A stretch of 64,000 nucleotides of DNA, from assembly GCA_038212095.1 (NCBI GenBank), contig JBBQUW010000003.1, positions 90,488 to 154,487 on the forward strand. Reading direction: 5' to 3'. The stretch is from JAICYJ01 sp038212095 (lineage in GTDB: Bacteria; Actinomycetota; Thermoleophilia; Gaiellales; JAICJC01). The translations under genes were made by a program, and so were the position numbers. Of this stretch, positions 49,846 through 57,414 are shown in pieces. Each line of letters starts with the position of its first letter. The first letter of the stretch is position 1. The notes under the pieces were generated by a model, which ran no database searches, had not been told where the DNA came from, and saw only the letters and a program-made list of their open reading frames with translations.

Positions 49846-50675
49846 GACTGCACACCTCCCAGGATCTCTCCATAGCGGTTGTCTCTCCAGGCAAGGGCGG
49901 CCTTCAGCCCCTTGGCCTGCACGATCTGCATGAACTCTTTCTGCTCCGGCGTGTCCGCCGCATTCAGCATCGACGAGAGGTCAAGGTTCATGTTGACGGC
50001 CTCTCGCAGACCCATCGCCTCGAACGCCCGCACCAGCGCGATCTTGGTCAGCCGCAGCACCGGCAGCGGCGTCGGCGCGATCTTGCGCACCAGCGCCTCC
50101 ACCTCGGAGTCGACTTCGGAGTCGGCCACCACGCGGTTGATCATGCCGGCCCGTTCCGCCGCCTCGGCATCGATCATATCGCCGGTGAACAGCAGCTCGT
50201 TGGTCTTCTTCTGCCCCAGGATGAACGGCATCAGCAGCGTCACCGGGCCCGAGCCGTAGCGGATCTCGGGCTCGCCGAAGCGGCCGCTCTCACCGCTCAC
50301 GATCATGTCGCAGGCCATCGCCAGCTCGCAGCCGCCCGCCAGGCAGTATCCGCGCACGGCGGCGATCGTCGGCTTGGGGAGCGCCCAGAGCTTCATCGTG
50401 GCGTCGATATCGGTGGCCAGCACCTGGTGCCACTCGTGGGCGGGGATGTCTGAGTGGGCGGCCTCGGCGGACAGGTCGTAGCCGGCCGAGAAGGCGCGCT
50501 CGCCGGCGCCCGTCACCACCACCACCTTCACCTCGTCGTCGGCCGCCGCCCGATCGAGCGCGGCATGCAGGCCCTCCAGCACGGCGCCGTTGATCGCGTT
50601 CATCTTGTCGGGACGGTTGAGCGTGATCCAGGCGGCCGGGCCGCGTAGCTCGTACAGGACGGGGTCGTCGCTCAT
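49842..50675 (-). CDS. enoyl-CoA hydratase/isomerase family protein
   Basis: 277 residues, crotonase fold. ITLNRPDKMNAIN is at about 17-29, the first oxyanion loop FSAGYDLS near 62-69, and the second CLAGGCELAMACDM near 109-122. The position that is Glu in hydratases is occupied in GRFGEPEIRYG, consistent with hydratase/dehydratase chemistry, for example 3-hydroxypropionyl-CoA dehydration. Overlaps both neighbours by 4 bases (ATGA). Confidence 0.87.
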   Translation of the reverse strand: MSDDPVLYELRGPAAWITLNRPDKMNAINGAVLEGLHAALDRAAADDEVKVVVVTGAGERAFSAGYDLSAEAAHSDIPAHEWHQVLATDIDATMKLWALPKPTIAAVRGYCLAGGCELAMACDMIVSGESGRFGEPEIRYGSGPVTLLMPFILGQKKTNELLFTGDMIDAEAAERAGMINRVVADSEVDSEVEALVRKIAPTPLPVLRLTKIALVRAFEAMGLREAVNMNLDLSSMLNAADTPEQKEFMQIVQAKGLKAALAWRDNRYGEILGGVQS

Positions 50676-52729
50676 GCAGCACTCTCCTCGGGATTGCCAA
50701 GCGTGATCAGGCAGTCCAGCGCGACTGCGCGCTGCGGCGAGACCAGCAGGGGATTTATATCGATCTCGGACACCTCGGGGTGCTCGGCGGCCAGCCGCGA
50801 GACGGCCACCACCGCATCGATCAGCCCGTCCGGGATCGAGCCGTGCAGCAGGCGGTCGAGCGCGGGCAGGCTGCGCACCAGTTCGGCGGCGCGGTCACGA
50901 TCGAGCGGGGCGAGCTCGGCGGTGACGAGGTCGAGCGCCTCCGCCAGCGCACCGCCGATGCCGACCACGATCGTGGGGCCGAAGTCGGTATCTCGCACCA
51001 TGCCCACCAGCACCTCGACGCCGCCCGAGACCTGCTCGGCCACGATCACACGGCCGCCCATCCGTTCGGCCGCCTCACGCACGCCGGCCGCGTCGCTGAG
51101 CCCCAGCGCGACGCCGCCCACCCGCGCCTTGTGGGCCACGTTGTCGATCTTGACGACCACCGGGTAGCCGAGCTGCTCGGCCGCGGCCACCGCCCGGTCT
51201 GCGTCGGCACAGCGCTCCGCACGCACATAGGGGACACCGTACTCCCCGGCGATCCTGGCCGAATCGAGCTCGGTCAGCGCGCCCGAACCGGCGATCGGAG
51301 GCGCCGGATCGACCGCCCGCGGCAGCGGCACCCGCGGCGCATGAGCGAGCCGCGCTGCCAGCGCCCGCAGGCCGGGCAGGCTGCCCTTGAGCAACGGGAT
51401 GTCGTGCTCGCGCGCCCACTCGATGTCCTCGATCGGCGGATCGGCGGTGGTGACGGTGATGACCGCCGGAAACAGGTCGCTGTCACGGGTCGCGGCCAGC
51501 AGATCGTCGGCGATGTTGCGGGCCAACTCGCGCTCGCCGCCGTGCAGCCACTGGCTGTGGTCGATGTCCGAGACCAGCACGTCGAACTCGCCCGACTCGG
51601 CCATCAGCTGGAAGATGCGCGGGAAGACGACGCGGTCGTCCTCGATCGCCCAGCAGTCGACCGGATTGCCGATGTGTTCCCTCTCGCGAAAGTTCGGAAA
51701 CTCTGCCAGGATGCGGGCCCGCAGCCCATCGGAGAACGGGCTGAGCGGAATGCCGGCCTGCTCGGCCTTGTCGGCGAAGTACTCGCCCTCGCCACCGGAG
51801 TTGGTGACGGCGCCGATCCGGCGGCCGCGCGGCGGCGCAGCCCGCGAGAACACCTCCAGGTGCTCGAGCCAGGTGCCGAAGTCGTCCACCCGGATCGCGT
51901 TGTAGAAGCGCAGCATGGCCGAGAAGCTGCGATCGTCGCCGACCATCGCGCCGGTGTGGGTGAGCGCTGCCTGTCTTCCCATGTCGGAGGTACCGACCTT
52001 GAGCACGATCGCCACCTTGCCGGCCTCGGCCAACCGCCGCAGCGCCGCCTCGAACGCGGCCGGCCGGCGCACCGTCTCCAGAAACAGGCCCACCACCCGC
52101 GTCTGTTCGTCGTCGGCGAAGTATCCGACCATGTCGGCGACGTCGGTGACCGTCTCGTTGCCGGCCGAGACCACGGTGCGAAAGCCGATCCGGGGGCCGA
52201 GCGAGACCAGGATCTCGCCGATCGAGCCGGAGTGCGCCAGCGTGGCCACCGGTCCGGGCACGAACGTGCCGTGCAGGCTACCGATCCAGGGCGACGGCGC
52301 GCCTGGGGTGGCCACTCCCATGCAGTTGGGGCCGATCATGGCGATGCCCGACGTGGCCACCCGCTCCGTCACGCGGCGGCTCACCTCTGGCCCCTCGATG
52401 CCGGCCTCGTTGCCCAAGCCGGGAGTGATGATCGCCTTCACCCCGGGAACCGACAGCACGTCGTCGATCGCGGCCTCGATGCGACCGTGACCAACACCCA
52501 TCACCACCATCTCCGGCACCTCGGGGCAGGCGCCCAGGGTGGAGTAGCAGCGCACGCCGCAGGCCTCAGATTTGGTCGGGTTGATGCCAAAGAAGGGCAC
52601 GCCGGACACCTTCATGTTCTCCGCGATCCGCTGCGAGGTGCGGTCGGAGATGCCGTAGATCGCAACCGAACGGGGATTGAAGACGCCGTCCAGATCGGTG
52701 CGCAACAGGGGCGAGACGGTCGAACTCAT
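50672..52729 (-). CDS. NDP-forming acyl-CoA synthetase (fused alpha-beta)
   Basis: 685 residues. CoA-binding domain with VAIYGISDRTSQRIA (about 18-32) and FFGINPTKSE. Succinyl-CoA ligase-like domain with MIGPNCMGVATPG and ATLAHSGSIGEIL. The phosphohistidine region is AALTHTGAMVGDD (about 254-266). C-terminal ATP-grasp domain with YPVVVKIDN and ISEIDINPLLV-type EIDINPLL. Makes acyl-CoA with release of ADP and phosphate, like acetyl-CoA synthetase (ADP-forming) or the archaeal 3-hydroxypropionyl-CoA synthetase. ATG 52729 follows GGAGAG. First gene of the operon, divergent from Lrp. Confidence 0.88.
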   Translation of the reverse strand: MSSTVSPLLRTDLDGVFNPRSVAIYGISDRTSQRIAENMKVSGVPFFGINPTKSEACGVRCYSTLGACPEVPEMVVMGVGHGRIEAAIDDVLSVPGVKAIITPGLGNEAGIEGPEVSRRVTERVATSGIAMIGPNCMGVATPGAPSPWIGSLHGTFVPGPVATLAHSGSIGEILVSLGPRIGFRTVVSAGNETVTDVADMVGYFADDEQTRVVGLFLETVRRPAAFEAALRRLAEAGKVAIVLKVGTSDMGRQAALTHTGAMVGDDRSFSAMLRFYNAIRVDDFGTWLEHLEVFSRAAPPRGRRIGAVTNSGGEGEYFADKAEQAGIPLSPFSDGLRARILAEFPNFREREHIGNPVDCWAIEDDRVVFPRIFQLMAESGEFDVLVSDIDHSQWLHGGERELARNIADDLLAATRDSDLFPAVITVTTADPPIEDIEWAREHDIPLLKGSLPGLRALAARLAHAPRVPLPRAVDPAPPIAGSGALTELDSARIAGEYGVPYVRAERCADADRAVAAAEQLGYPVVVKIDNVAHKARVGGVALGLSDAAGVREAAERMGGRVIVAEQVSGGVEVLVGMVRDTDFGPTIVVGIGGALAEALDLVTAELAPLDRDRAAELVRSLPALDRLLHGSIPDGLIDAVVAVSRLAAEHPEVSEIDINPLLVSPQRAVALDCLITLGNPEESAA

Positions 52730-52791
52730 GCACTCTCCAGGGCTGATGGTGGAACGACGAAGGGGGAGATCCGCAGTCTACGCAACTCGTA

Positions 52792-52820
52792 TTGACTTCG
52801 CGATCGGCTGCGAATATCGT
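52792..52820 (+). promoter_or_regulatory. promoter of the Lrp-type regulator
   Basis: TTGACT (52792-52797), a 17-bp spacer and TATCGT (52815-52820). Start predicted at 52827, four bases before ATG 52831. It lies in the 101-bp gap to the divergent acyl-CoA synthetase operon, where an Lrp dimer could control both. Confidence 0.7.
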
Positions 52821-52830
52821 AGTGCGTGAC

Positions 52831-53271
52831 ATGACGGACGATCTCGATCACCGCATCGTCGACGCCCTGGTCGAGGACGGGCGCACGCCGTATGTCAAGA
52901 TCGCCCGCCGGCTGAGCGTCTCGGAGGCCACCGTGCGGCAGCGCGTCGCTCGCCTGACCGCCGACGGCGTGATGCAGATCACGGCCGTCACCAACCCGCT
53001 CAAGCTGGGCTACGACGTGATCTGCATGCTCGGCCTGAGCGTCGACGTCACCCGGCTGCAGGCGGCCGGGGAGCAGCTGGCCGCGTTCGACGAGGTCACC
53101 TACCTGATCGCCTGCACCGGCCGCTACGACTACCTGGCCGAGGTCACCTGCCGCAGCGCCGACCACCTGCTGGAGTTCATGAACACGCGGCTGGGCGAGG
53201 TGCAGGGCATCCTCTCCAGCGAGTCCTTCGGCTACCTCTCGGTGCTGAAGGAGAGCTACCGCAACGACTGA
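52831..53271 (+). CDS. Lrp/AsnC family transcriptional regulator
   Basis: 146 residues: N-terminal winged HTH (DHRIVDALVEDGRTPYVKIA, then RRLSVSEATVRQRVARL) and a C-terminal RAM/AsnC effector domain (LAAFDEVTYLIACTGRYDYL). Lrp proteins sense amino acids, and this one is divergent from an operon with an aminotransferase, so it most likely controls that operon. ATG 52831 is four bases after the predicted transcript start; a GTG at 52822 would lie upstream of it. Confidence 0.92.
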   Translation: MTDDLDHRIVDALVEDGRTPYVKIARRLSVSEATVRQRVARLTADGVMQITAVTNPLKLGYDVICMLGLSVDVTRLQAAGEQLAAFDEVTYLIACTGRYDYLAEVTCRSADHLLEFMNTRLGEVQGILSSESFGYLSVLKESYRND

Positions 53272-53273
53272 CA

Positions 53274-54794
53274 CTACGCCCGGTCGCCCTGCTCGGTGAA
53301 GAAGCGGCCGGTCTCTCCGCCGGAGAAGTAGCGCGAGGTGACGGTCTTCTTGCGGGTGTAGAACTCGACCGCGTCCGACCCATGCGCATGCAGGTCGCCG
53401 AAGAAGCTGCCCTTCCAGCCCGAGAACGGGAAGAACGCCACCGGCGCGGCCACGCCGACGTTGACGCCGATCATGCCCACCTCGACGTCGTGCCGGTAGC
53501 GGCGGACGGCGGCGCCCGACTCGGTGAAGATCGAGGTGCCATTGCCGTAGCGGCTGGCATTGACGATCTCGATCGCCGCGTCCAGCGAGTCGGCGTGGAT
53601 CACCGCCAGCACCGGGCCGAACACCTCCTCCTGGGCGATCTCCATCTCGGCGGTGACGCCGTCCAGGATGGTCGGCCCGACGAAGGCGCCGTCCGGGTGT
53701 GCAGTTGGCCGGCGGCCGTCCACCACCAGCTCCGCCCCGCCCTCGACGCCCTTCTCGATCCAGCCCAGGATCCGATCTCGTGCCTGGCACGAGATCACGG
53801 GGCCGACGTCGGTGCCCGTCTCGAGCCCGTCGCCAACCGCGAGCGCCTCGGTGCGCGGGACCAGCTCGTCCAGCAGCGGTCGGTGGGCGTCGCCGACCGC
53901 GATCACGACCGAGCCGGCCATGCAGCGCTGGCCGGCGGCGCCGAACGCACTGCCGATGATGTTGGCGACCGTCTTGTCGATCACCGCGTCCGGCATCACG
54001 ACCATGAAGTTCTTCGCCCCTCCCAGCGCCTGCACCCGCTTACCGTTCGCGGCCGCCCGCTGGTAGACGTACTGCGCCACCTTGGCGGAGCCGACGAACG
54101 AGACGGCGTCGATGCCTGGATGGTCGAGGATGCCGTTGACCACGTCGTGCGACCCGTTGACCAGGTTCAGCACCCCGTCGGGCAGTCCGCCGTGCTCGTG
54201 GATCAGGTTGAACACCAGCTCCTGGGTCAGCGGCACCTGCTCCGATGGTTTGAGGATGAACGTGTTGCCACATGCGATCGCGAACGGCAGGAACCAGAAT
54301 GGCACCATCGCGGGGAAGTTGAACGGCGCGATCGCCGCGCAGACGCCCACCGGCTGGCGGAACGTCTCGCAGTCGACCGCGGTGGCGACGTTCTCGAGCA
54401 CGCGGCCCTGCATCGTCTGGGGCACCGCGGATGCCGCCTCGACCATCTCGATCGCGCGGCCGACCTCGGCCCGCGCGTCGGGGAACGTCTTGCCCATCTC
54501 GCGGGTGATCGAGCGGGCGACCTCGTCCTGATGGGACTCCAGCACCTGGCGGAAGCCAAACAGCCAGCGGGCACGGTCGATCGTCGAGCGGCTGCGCCAG
54601 CCCGGGAAGGCGGCGCGGGCCGCCGCCACGGCGGCATCGACGTCGGCGGCGCCGGACAGCGGCACGCGCGCCAGCAGCTCGCCGCTGGCGGGGTTGCTGA
54701 CGTCCAGATGCTCGCCGGCGATGGCGGGCACCCAGCGGCCGCCGATGTAGTTGCCAAGCAGGCGGGTCTCAGTCTCGGTTGCAGACACGGGCAT
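53274..54794 (-). CDS. methylmalonate/malonate semialdehyde dehydrogenase-like (MmsA-type)
   Basis: 506 residues, CoA-acylating aldehyde dehydrogenase of the MmsA group. YIGGRWVPAIAG start, FNFPAMVPFWFLPFAIACGN (about 166-185), catalytic Cys in AAGQRCMAGSV (about 285-295), and EEVFGPVLAV. The MmsA start and the Phe-rich substrate pocket favour malonate or methylmalonate semialdehyde, giving acetyl-CoA or propionyl-CoA. ATG 54794 follows GAGGAG. Divergent from the PucR regulator and convergent with Lrp, whose stop is 2 bases away. Confidence 0.87.
   Translation of the reverse strand: MPVSATETETRLLGNYIGGRWVPAIAGEHLDVSNPASGELLARVPLSGAADVDAAVAAARAAFPGWRSRSTIDRARWLFGFRQVLESHQDEVARSITREMGKTFPDARAEVGRAIEMVEAASAVPQTMQGRVLENVATAVDCETFRQPVGVCAAIAPFNFPAMVPFWFLPFAIACGNTFILKPSEQVPLTQELVFNLIHEHGGLPDGVLNLVNGSHDVVNGILDHPGIDAVSFVGSAKVAQYVYQRAAANGKRVQALGGAKNFMVVMPDAVIDKTVANIIGSAFGAAGQRCMAGSVVIAVGDAHRPLLDELVPRTEALAVGDGLETGTDVGPVISCQARDRILGWIEKGVEGGAELVVDGRRPTAHPDGAFVGPTILDGVTAEMEIAQEEVFGPVLAVIHADSLDAAIEIVNASRYGNGTSIFTESGAAVRRYRHDVEVGMIGVNVGVAAPVAFFPFSGWKGSFFGDLHAHGSDAVEFYTRKKTVTSRYFSGGETGRFFTEQGDRA
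53774..53796. repeat. perfect 23-bp palindrome inside the dehydrogenase gene
   Basis: GATCTCGTGCC, T, GGCACGAGATC. The two 11-base arms are exactly complementary. The core GTGCCTGGCAC is the same 11-mer found in the palindromic cluster near 5.3-5.5 kb. Confidence 0.8.
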
Positions 54795-54866
54795 GCACTC
54801 CTCAGGTTGGGCTCCCTGCATGGTCGCTGTACCGGCCACCGGGCGCCACCGTACAATCTGTCTCAG

Positions 54867-56327
54867 ATGACTCAGGAATCCGGACACACTGTCCTGACTG
54901 TCAACGATCTACTGGCGCTGCAGGTGCTCCGCGACGCCGAGGTCAGCGTGGCAGCCGGGGGGCATCGCCTCTCCAACCAGGTCGAGTGGGTGCACGTGTT
55001 CGAGACGCCCGACGTGACCGGGATGCTGCGCGGCGGCGAGTTCCTACTGACCACCGGCATCGCCCTGGCCGGCATGTCGGCCACCGAGCTGGAAGCGCTG
55101 GTGGCGGCTGTTGCCGGTGCCGGCGCGGCAGGGGTGGGACTGGAGCCGACCCATGCCCCGGCCGAGCAGCTGGCCGCTGCCTGCCGTACGCACGAGCTCC
55201 CGCTGCTGGTGTTCGGCCGGCCGGTGCGGTTCGTCGACATCACCCACGTCGTGCACGAGCGACTGGTGGCGGGCGAGCTGGCGACGTTGCGGCGGGCGGT
55301 CCCGCTGCAGGCCCAGCTACGCGAGGCGGCCCGCGAGGGGCTCGGCCCGGCCGGGCTGGTGGCGGCGCTGGGTGACGTGCTGGGGGCACAGGTGCTGCTC
55401 GAACGCGGCGACCGAACGCCGATCGCCACCTCGCCCGAAGACGGGCTCGACGTCCCCTTTCTGGAGGCGCTCGACCGGCACCGCCAGCGGCTGCCGACGT
55501 CGCTGCTGTCGCGGGCCGTGCAGCCGGCCGCCCGCCTGCACGTGTTGCCCAGCCGCGGCGACGAGCTCGACCAGCTGGCCGTCGACGAGGCCGCCTTCCT
55601 GCTCTCGGTGGCGCTGGCCGCGCAGCCGCCCGGCGACGAGGTGCCAGCCGCGGACCGCGCCCGGCTGCTCCAGCGTCTGGCCGAGGGCCGCGCCGGCAGC
55701 GGTCATGACGTCGCCCGCCGGGCGCGCTCCGTCGGCGTCGATCTGTCGCGCGCCACGCTGTGGGCGTTCCACGGCCGCGGCTCGCTGGCCCGACTCGACC
55801 GGGTCGGCGTCGATGCCCTGGTGGACGGCGGTCGGGCGCTGGTCGCGATCCGCGGCGAGGCCGACCCGCGTGCGATCGCCCGAGATCTGATCCGCCGCGG
55901 CGGCGTGACCGCGGTCGGCATCGACAGCCTCGGCGGCGAGCCATGGCAGATCAAGGAGGCGCTGGCATCCGCGCAGCGGGCCTGCCTGGTGGCGGCGGCG
56001 GCCGGGCCGCCGGTGCGGCTGGGTTCGGAGCTGGGGGCGTTGGGGGCAGTGGCGCGCGAGGCGCTGGCGGGCCGGCGAATCGCGCCGCGCTTCGACGAGG
56101 GCGCGCTGCGTACGATCGAGGCGCTGGCGGCCAGCGGATGGTCGAAATCGGCGGCGGCGCGCCGGCTGGGCATCGCCCGCCAGCGGGTGTACGAACGGCT
56201 GGCCTCGATCTCGGCCCGCCACCAGATCGACGTCGATCTGCCGCAGACGCGGGTCGAGCTGGCGCTCGAGGTGTGGGCGACGCGGATGGGTGAGCTGGTG
56301 CACCGACCGCCACCGGGCGGCCCGTAG
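54867..56327 (+). CDS. PucR family transcriptional regulator
   Basis: 486 residues. N-terminal PucR-type sensor domain (LTVNDLLALQVLRDAEVSVAA, then HVFETPDVTGMLRGGEFLLT, about 10-130), a middle GGDEF-like CdaR region, and a C-terminal PucR HTH_30 (LRTIEALAASGWSKSAAARR then LGIARQRVYERLASI, about 410-445). PucR regulators respond to catabolic substrates such as purines, GABA or proline, and it is divergent from the MmsA-type gene it probably controls. A TACAAT box (54852-54857) puts the transcript start three bases before ATG 54867. Confidence 0.9.
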   Translation: MTQESGHTVLTVNDLLALQVLRDAEVSVAAGGHRLSNQVEWVHVFETPDVTGMLRGGEFLLTTGIALAGMSATELEALVAAVAGAGAAGVGLEPTHAPAEQLAAACRTHELPLLVFGRPVRFVDITHVVHERLVAGELATLRRAVPLQAQLREAAREGLGPAGLVAALGDVLGAQVLLERGDRTPIATSPEDGLDVPFLEALDRHRQRLPTSLLSRAVQPAARLHVLPSRGDELDQLAVDEAAFLLSVALAAQPPGDEVPAADRARLLQRLAEGRAGSGHDVARRARSVGVDLSRATLWAFHGRGSLARLDRVGVDALVDGGRALVAIRGEADPRAIARDLIRRGGVTAVGIDSLGGEPWQIKEALASAQRACLVAAAAGPPVRLGSELGALGAVAREALAGRRIAPRFDEGALRTIEALAASGWSKSAAARRLGIARQRVYERLASISARHQIDVDLPQTRVELALEVWATRMGELVHRPPPGGP

Positions 56328-56338
56328 ACTGCGATGGG

Positions 56339-56812
56339 ATGAGCAACTTGATCGATTCCGGCTGGGCGGCATGGCTGCCGTTCGAGCTGCTGCAGACGCT
56401 CGAGGCACGATCCGGTGGATCGGCCGCACGGCGAGCGCTGCGAACGCGGCTCGAGGCCAGCCCCGGCGACGCCGACCGGGAACGCTGGGAGCGCTTCCAC
56501 CTGGTCTGCCCGTCGCGGATCGACCTGCCCGCCACGGCCGAGGGCCTGACCGAGCAGTCGGCCCTGGCGCTGCTCGATCAGCTGGGGCTGCTGGATGGCG
56601 CGCCCGAGCCGGTCGAACTGGTGCTGACGCTGGACAACGACGACGTCCGCGAGCTGGAGCGGATCCGAGCCGCCCGCGACCTGGGCGACATCGCCGCGCC
56701 GGTGGCCGACATGCCTTCGCTGGAGGCCCGGTTCGGCGGCGGCAAGGTGGGCCGTAACGATCCCTGCCCGTGCGGCTCGGGACAGAAGTTCAAGAAGTGC
56801 CACGGCCGCTGA
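56339..56812 (+). CDS. SEC-C motif protein of unknown function
   Basis: 157 residues. The last 20 are a SEC-C zinc motif (GRNDPCPCGSGQKFKKCHG; ligands CPC and CH), as at the end of SecA, which binds ribosome or SecB-like partners. The rest is helical with a charged segment (DNDDVRELERIRAARDLGD) and no recognised domain. A TAGACT box (56325-56330) lies 8 bases before ATG 56339. The GNAT gene overlaps its end by 16 bases. Confidence 0.8.
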   Translation: MSNLIDSGWAAWLPFELLQTLEARSGGSAARRALRTRLEASPGDADRERWERFHLVCPSRIDLPATAEGLTEQSALALLDQLGLLDGAPEPVELVLTLDNDDVRELERIRAARDLGDIAAPVADMPSLEARFGGGKVGRNDPCPCGSGQKFKKCHGR

Positions 56813-57363
56813 CGCCCGAGCCTGAGCTACGCACCGAGCGCCTGATCCTGCGCGCCTGGCGACCGGAGGACCGCGAGCCGTTCGCCGCGATGAACGCCGA
56901 TCCGCGCGTGATGGAGTACTTCCCCTCCGCGCAGACGCGGCAGCAGAGCGACGGCTTCGCCGACCGGATCGAGGCGCACTTCGCCGAGCATGGCCACGGC
57001 CCGTGGGCGGTCGAGGTGCCCGGCAAGGCGCCCTTCATCGGCTACGTCGGGCTGCTGACGCCGGTGTTCGAGGCGCACTTCATGCCGGCCGTGGAGGTGG
57101 GCTGGCGGCTGGACGCCGGCCACTGGGGCCATGGCTACGCGACCGAGGCGGCGCTGGCGTCGGTGCGCTACGGGTTCGAGAACGTCGGCCTGGCCGAGAT
57201 CGTCTCGTTCACGGCCGTCGCCAACCGGCCGTCGCGGGCGGTGATGGAGCGGATCGGCATGTCGCACGACCCGGCCGACGACTTCGACCACCCGGCACTG
57301 CCGGGCCATCCGCTCCAGCGCCACGTGCTGTACCGCCTTCGGCCGGTGCTCGATACCGTTTGA
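56797..57363 (+). CDS. GNAT family N-acetyltransferase (RimJ/RimL-like)
   Basis: 188 residues, Acetyltransf_3: TERLILRAWRPEDREPFAAM at the start, VEVGWRLDAGHWGHGYATEAALA with the acetyl-CoA loop (about 97-119), and EIVSFTAVANRPSRAVMERIGM. GTG 56797 is inside the end of the SEC-C gene (16-base overlap), and the homology begins a few residues later, so an upstream start is unlikely. Followed by a strong hairpin terminator. Confidence 0.87.
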   Translation: MPRPLTPEPELRTERLILRAWRPEDREPFAAMNADPRVMEYFPSAQTRQQSDGFADRIEAHFAEHGHGPWAVEVPGKAPFIGYVGLLTPVFEAHFMPAVEVGWRLDAGHWGHGYATEAALASVRYGFENVGLAEIVSFTAVANRPSRAVMERIGMSHDPADDFDHPALPGHPLQRHVLYRLRPVLDTV

Positions 57364-57365
57364 CA

Positions 57366-57396
57366 GGGGGGCCGACCCGCAGCGGGTTGGCCCCCC
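57366..57396. terminator. bidirectional hairpin between convergent genes
   Basis: GGGGGGCCGACCC pairs with GGGTTGGCCCCCC over 13 bp (one G-U) with a GCAGC loop. It lies between the GNAT stop at 57363 and the convergent PQQ-protein stop at 57415. There is no long T run on either side, so termination strength is uncertain, but position and stability fit. Confidence 0.75.
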
Positions 57397-57414
57397 TCAA
57401 CCCTCACGCTCGCG

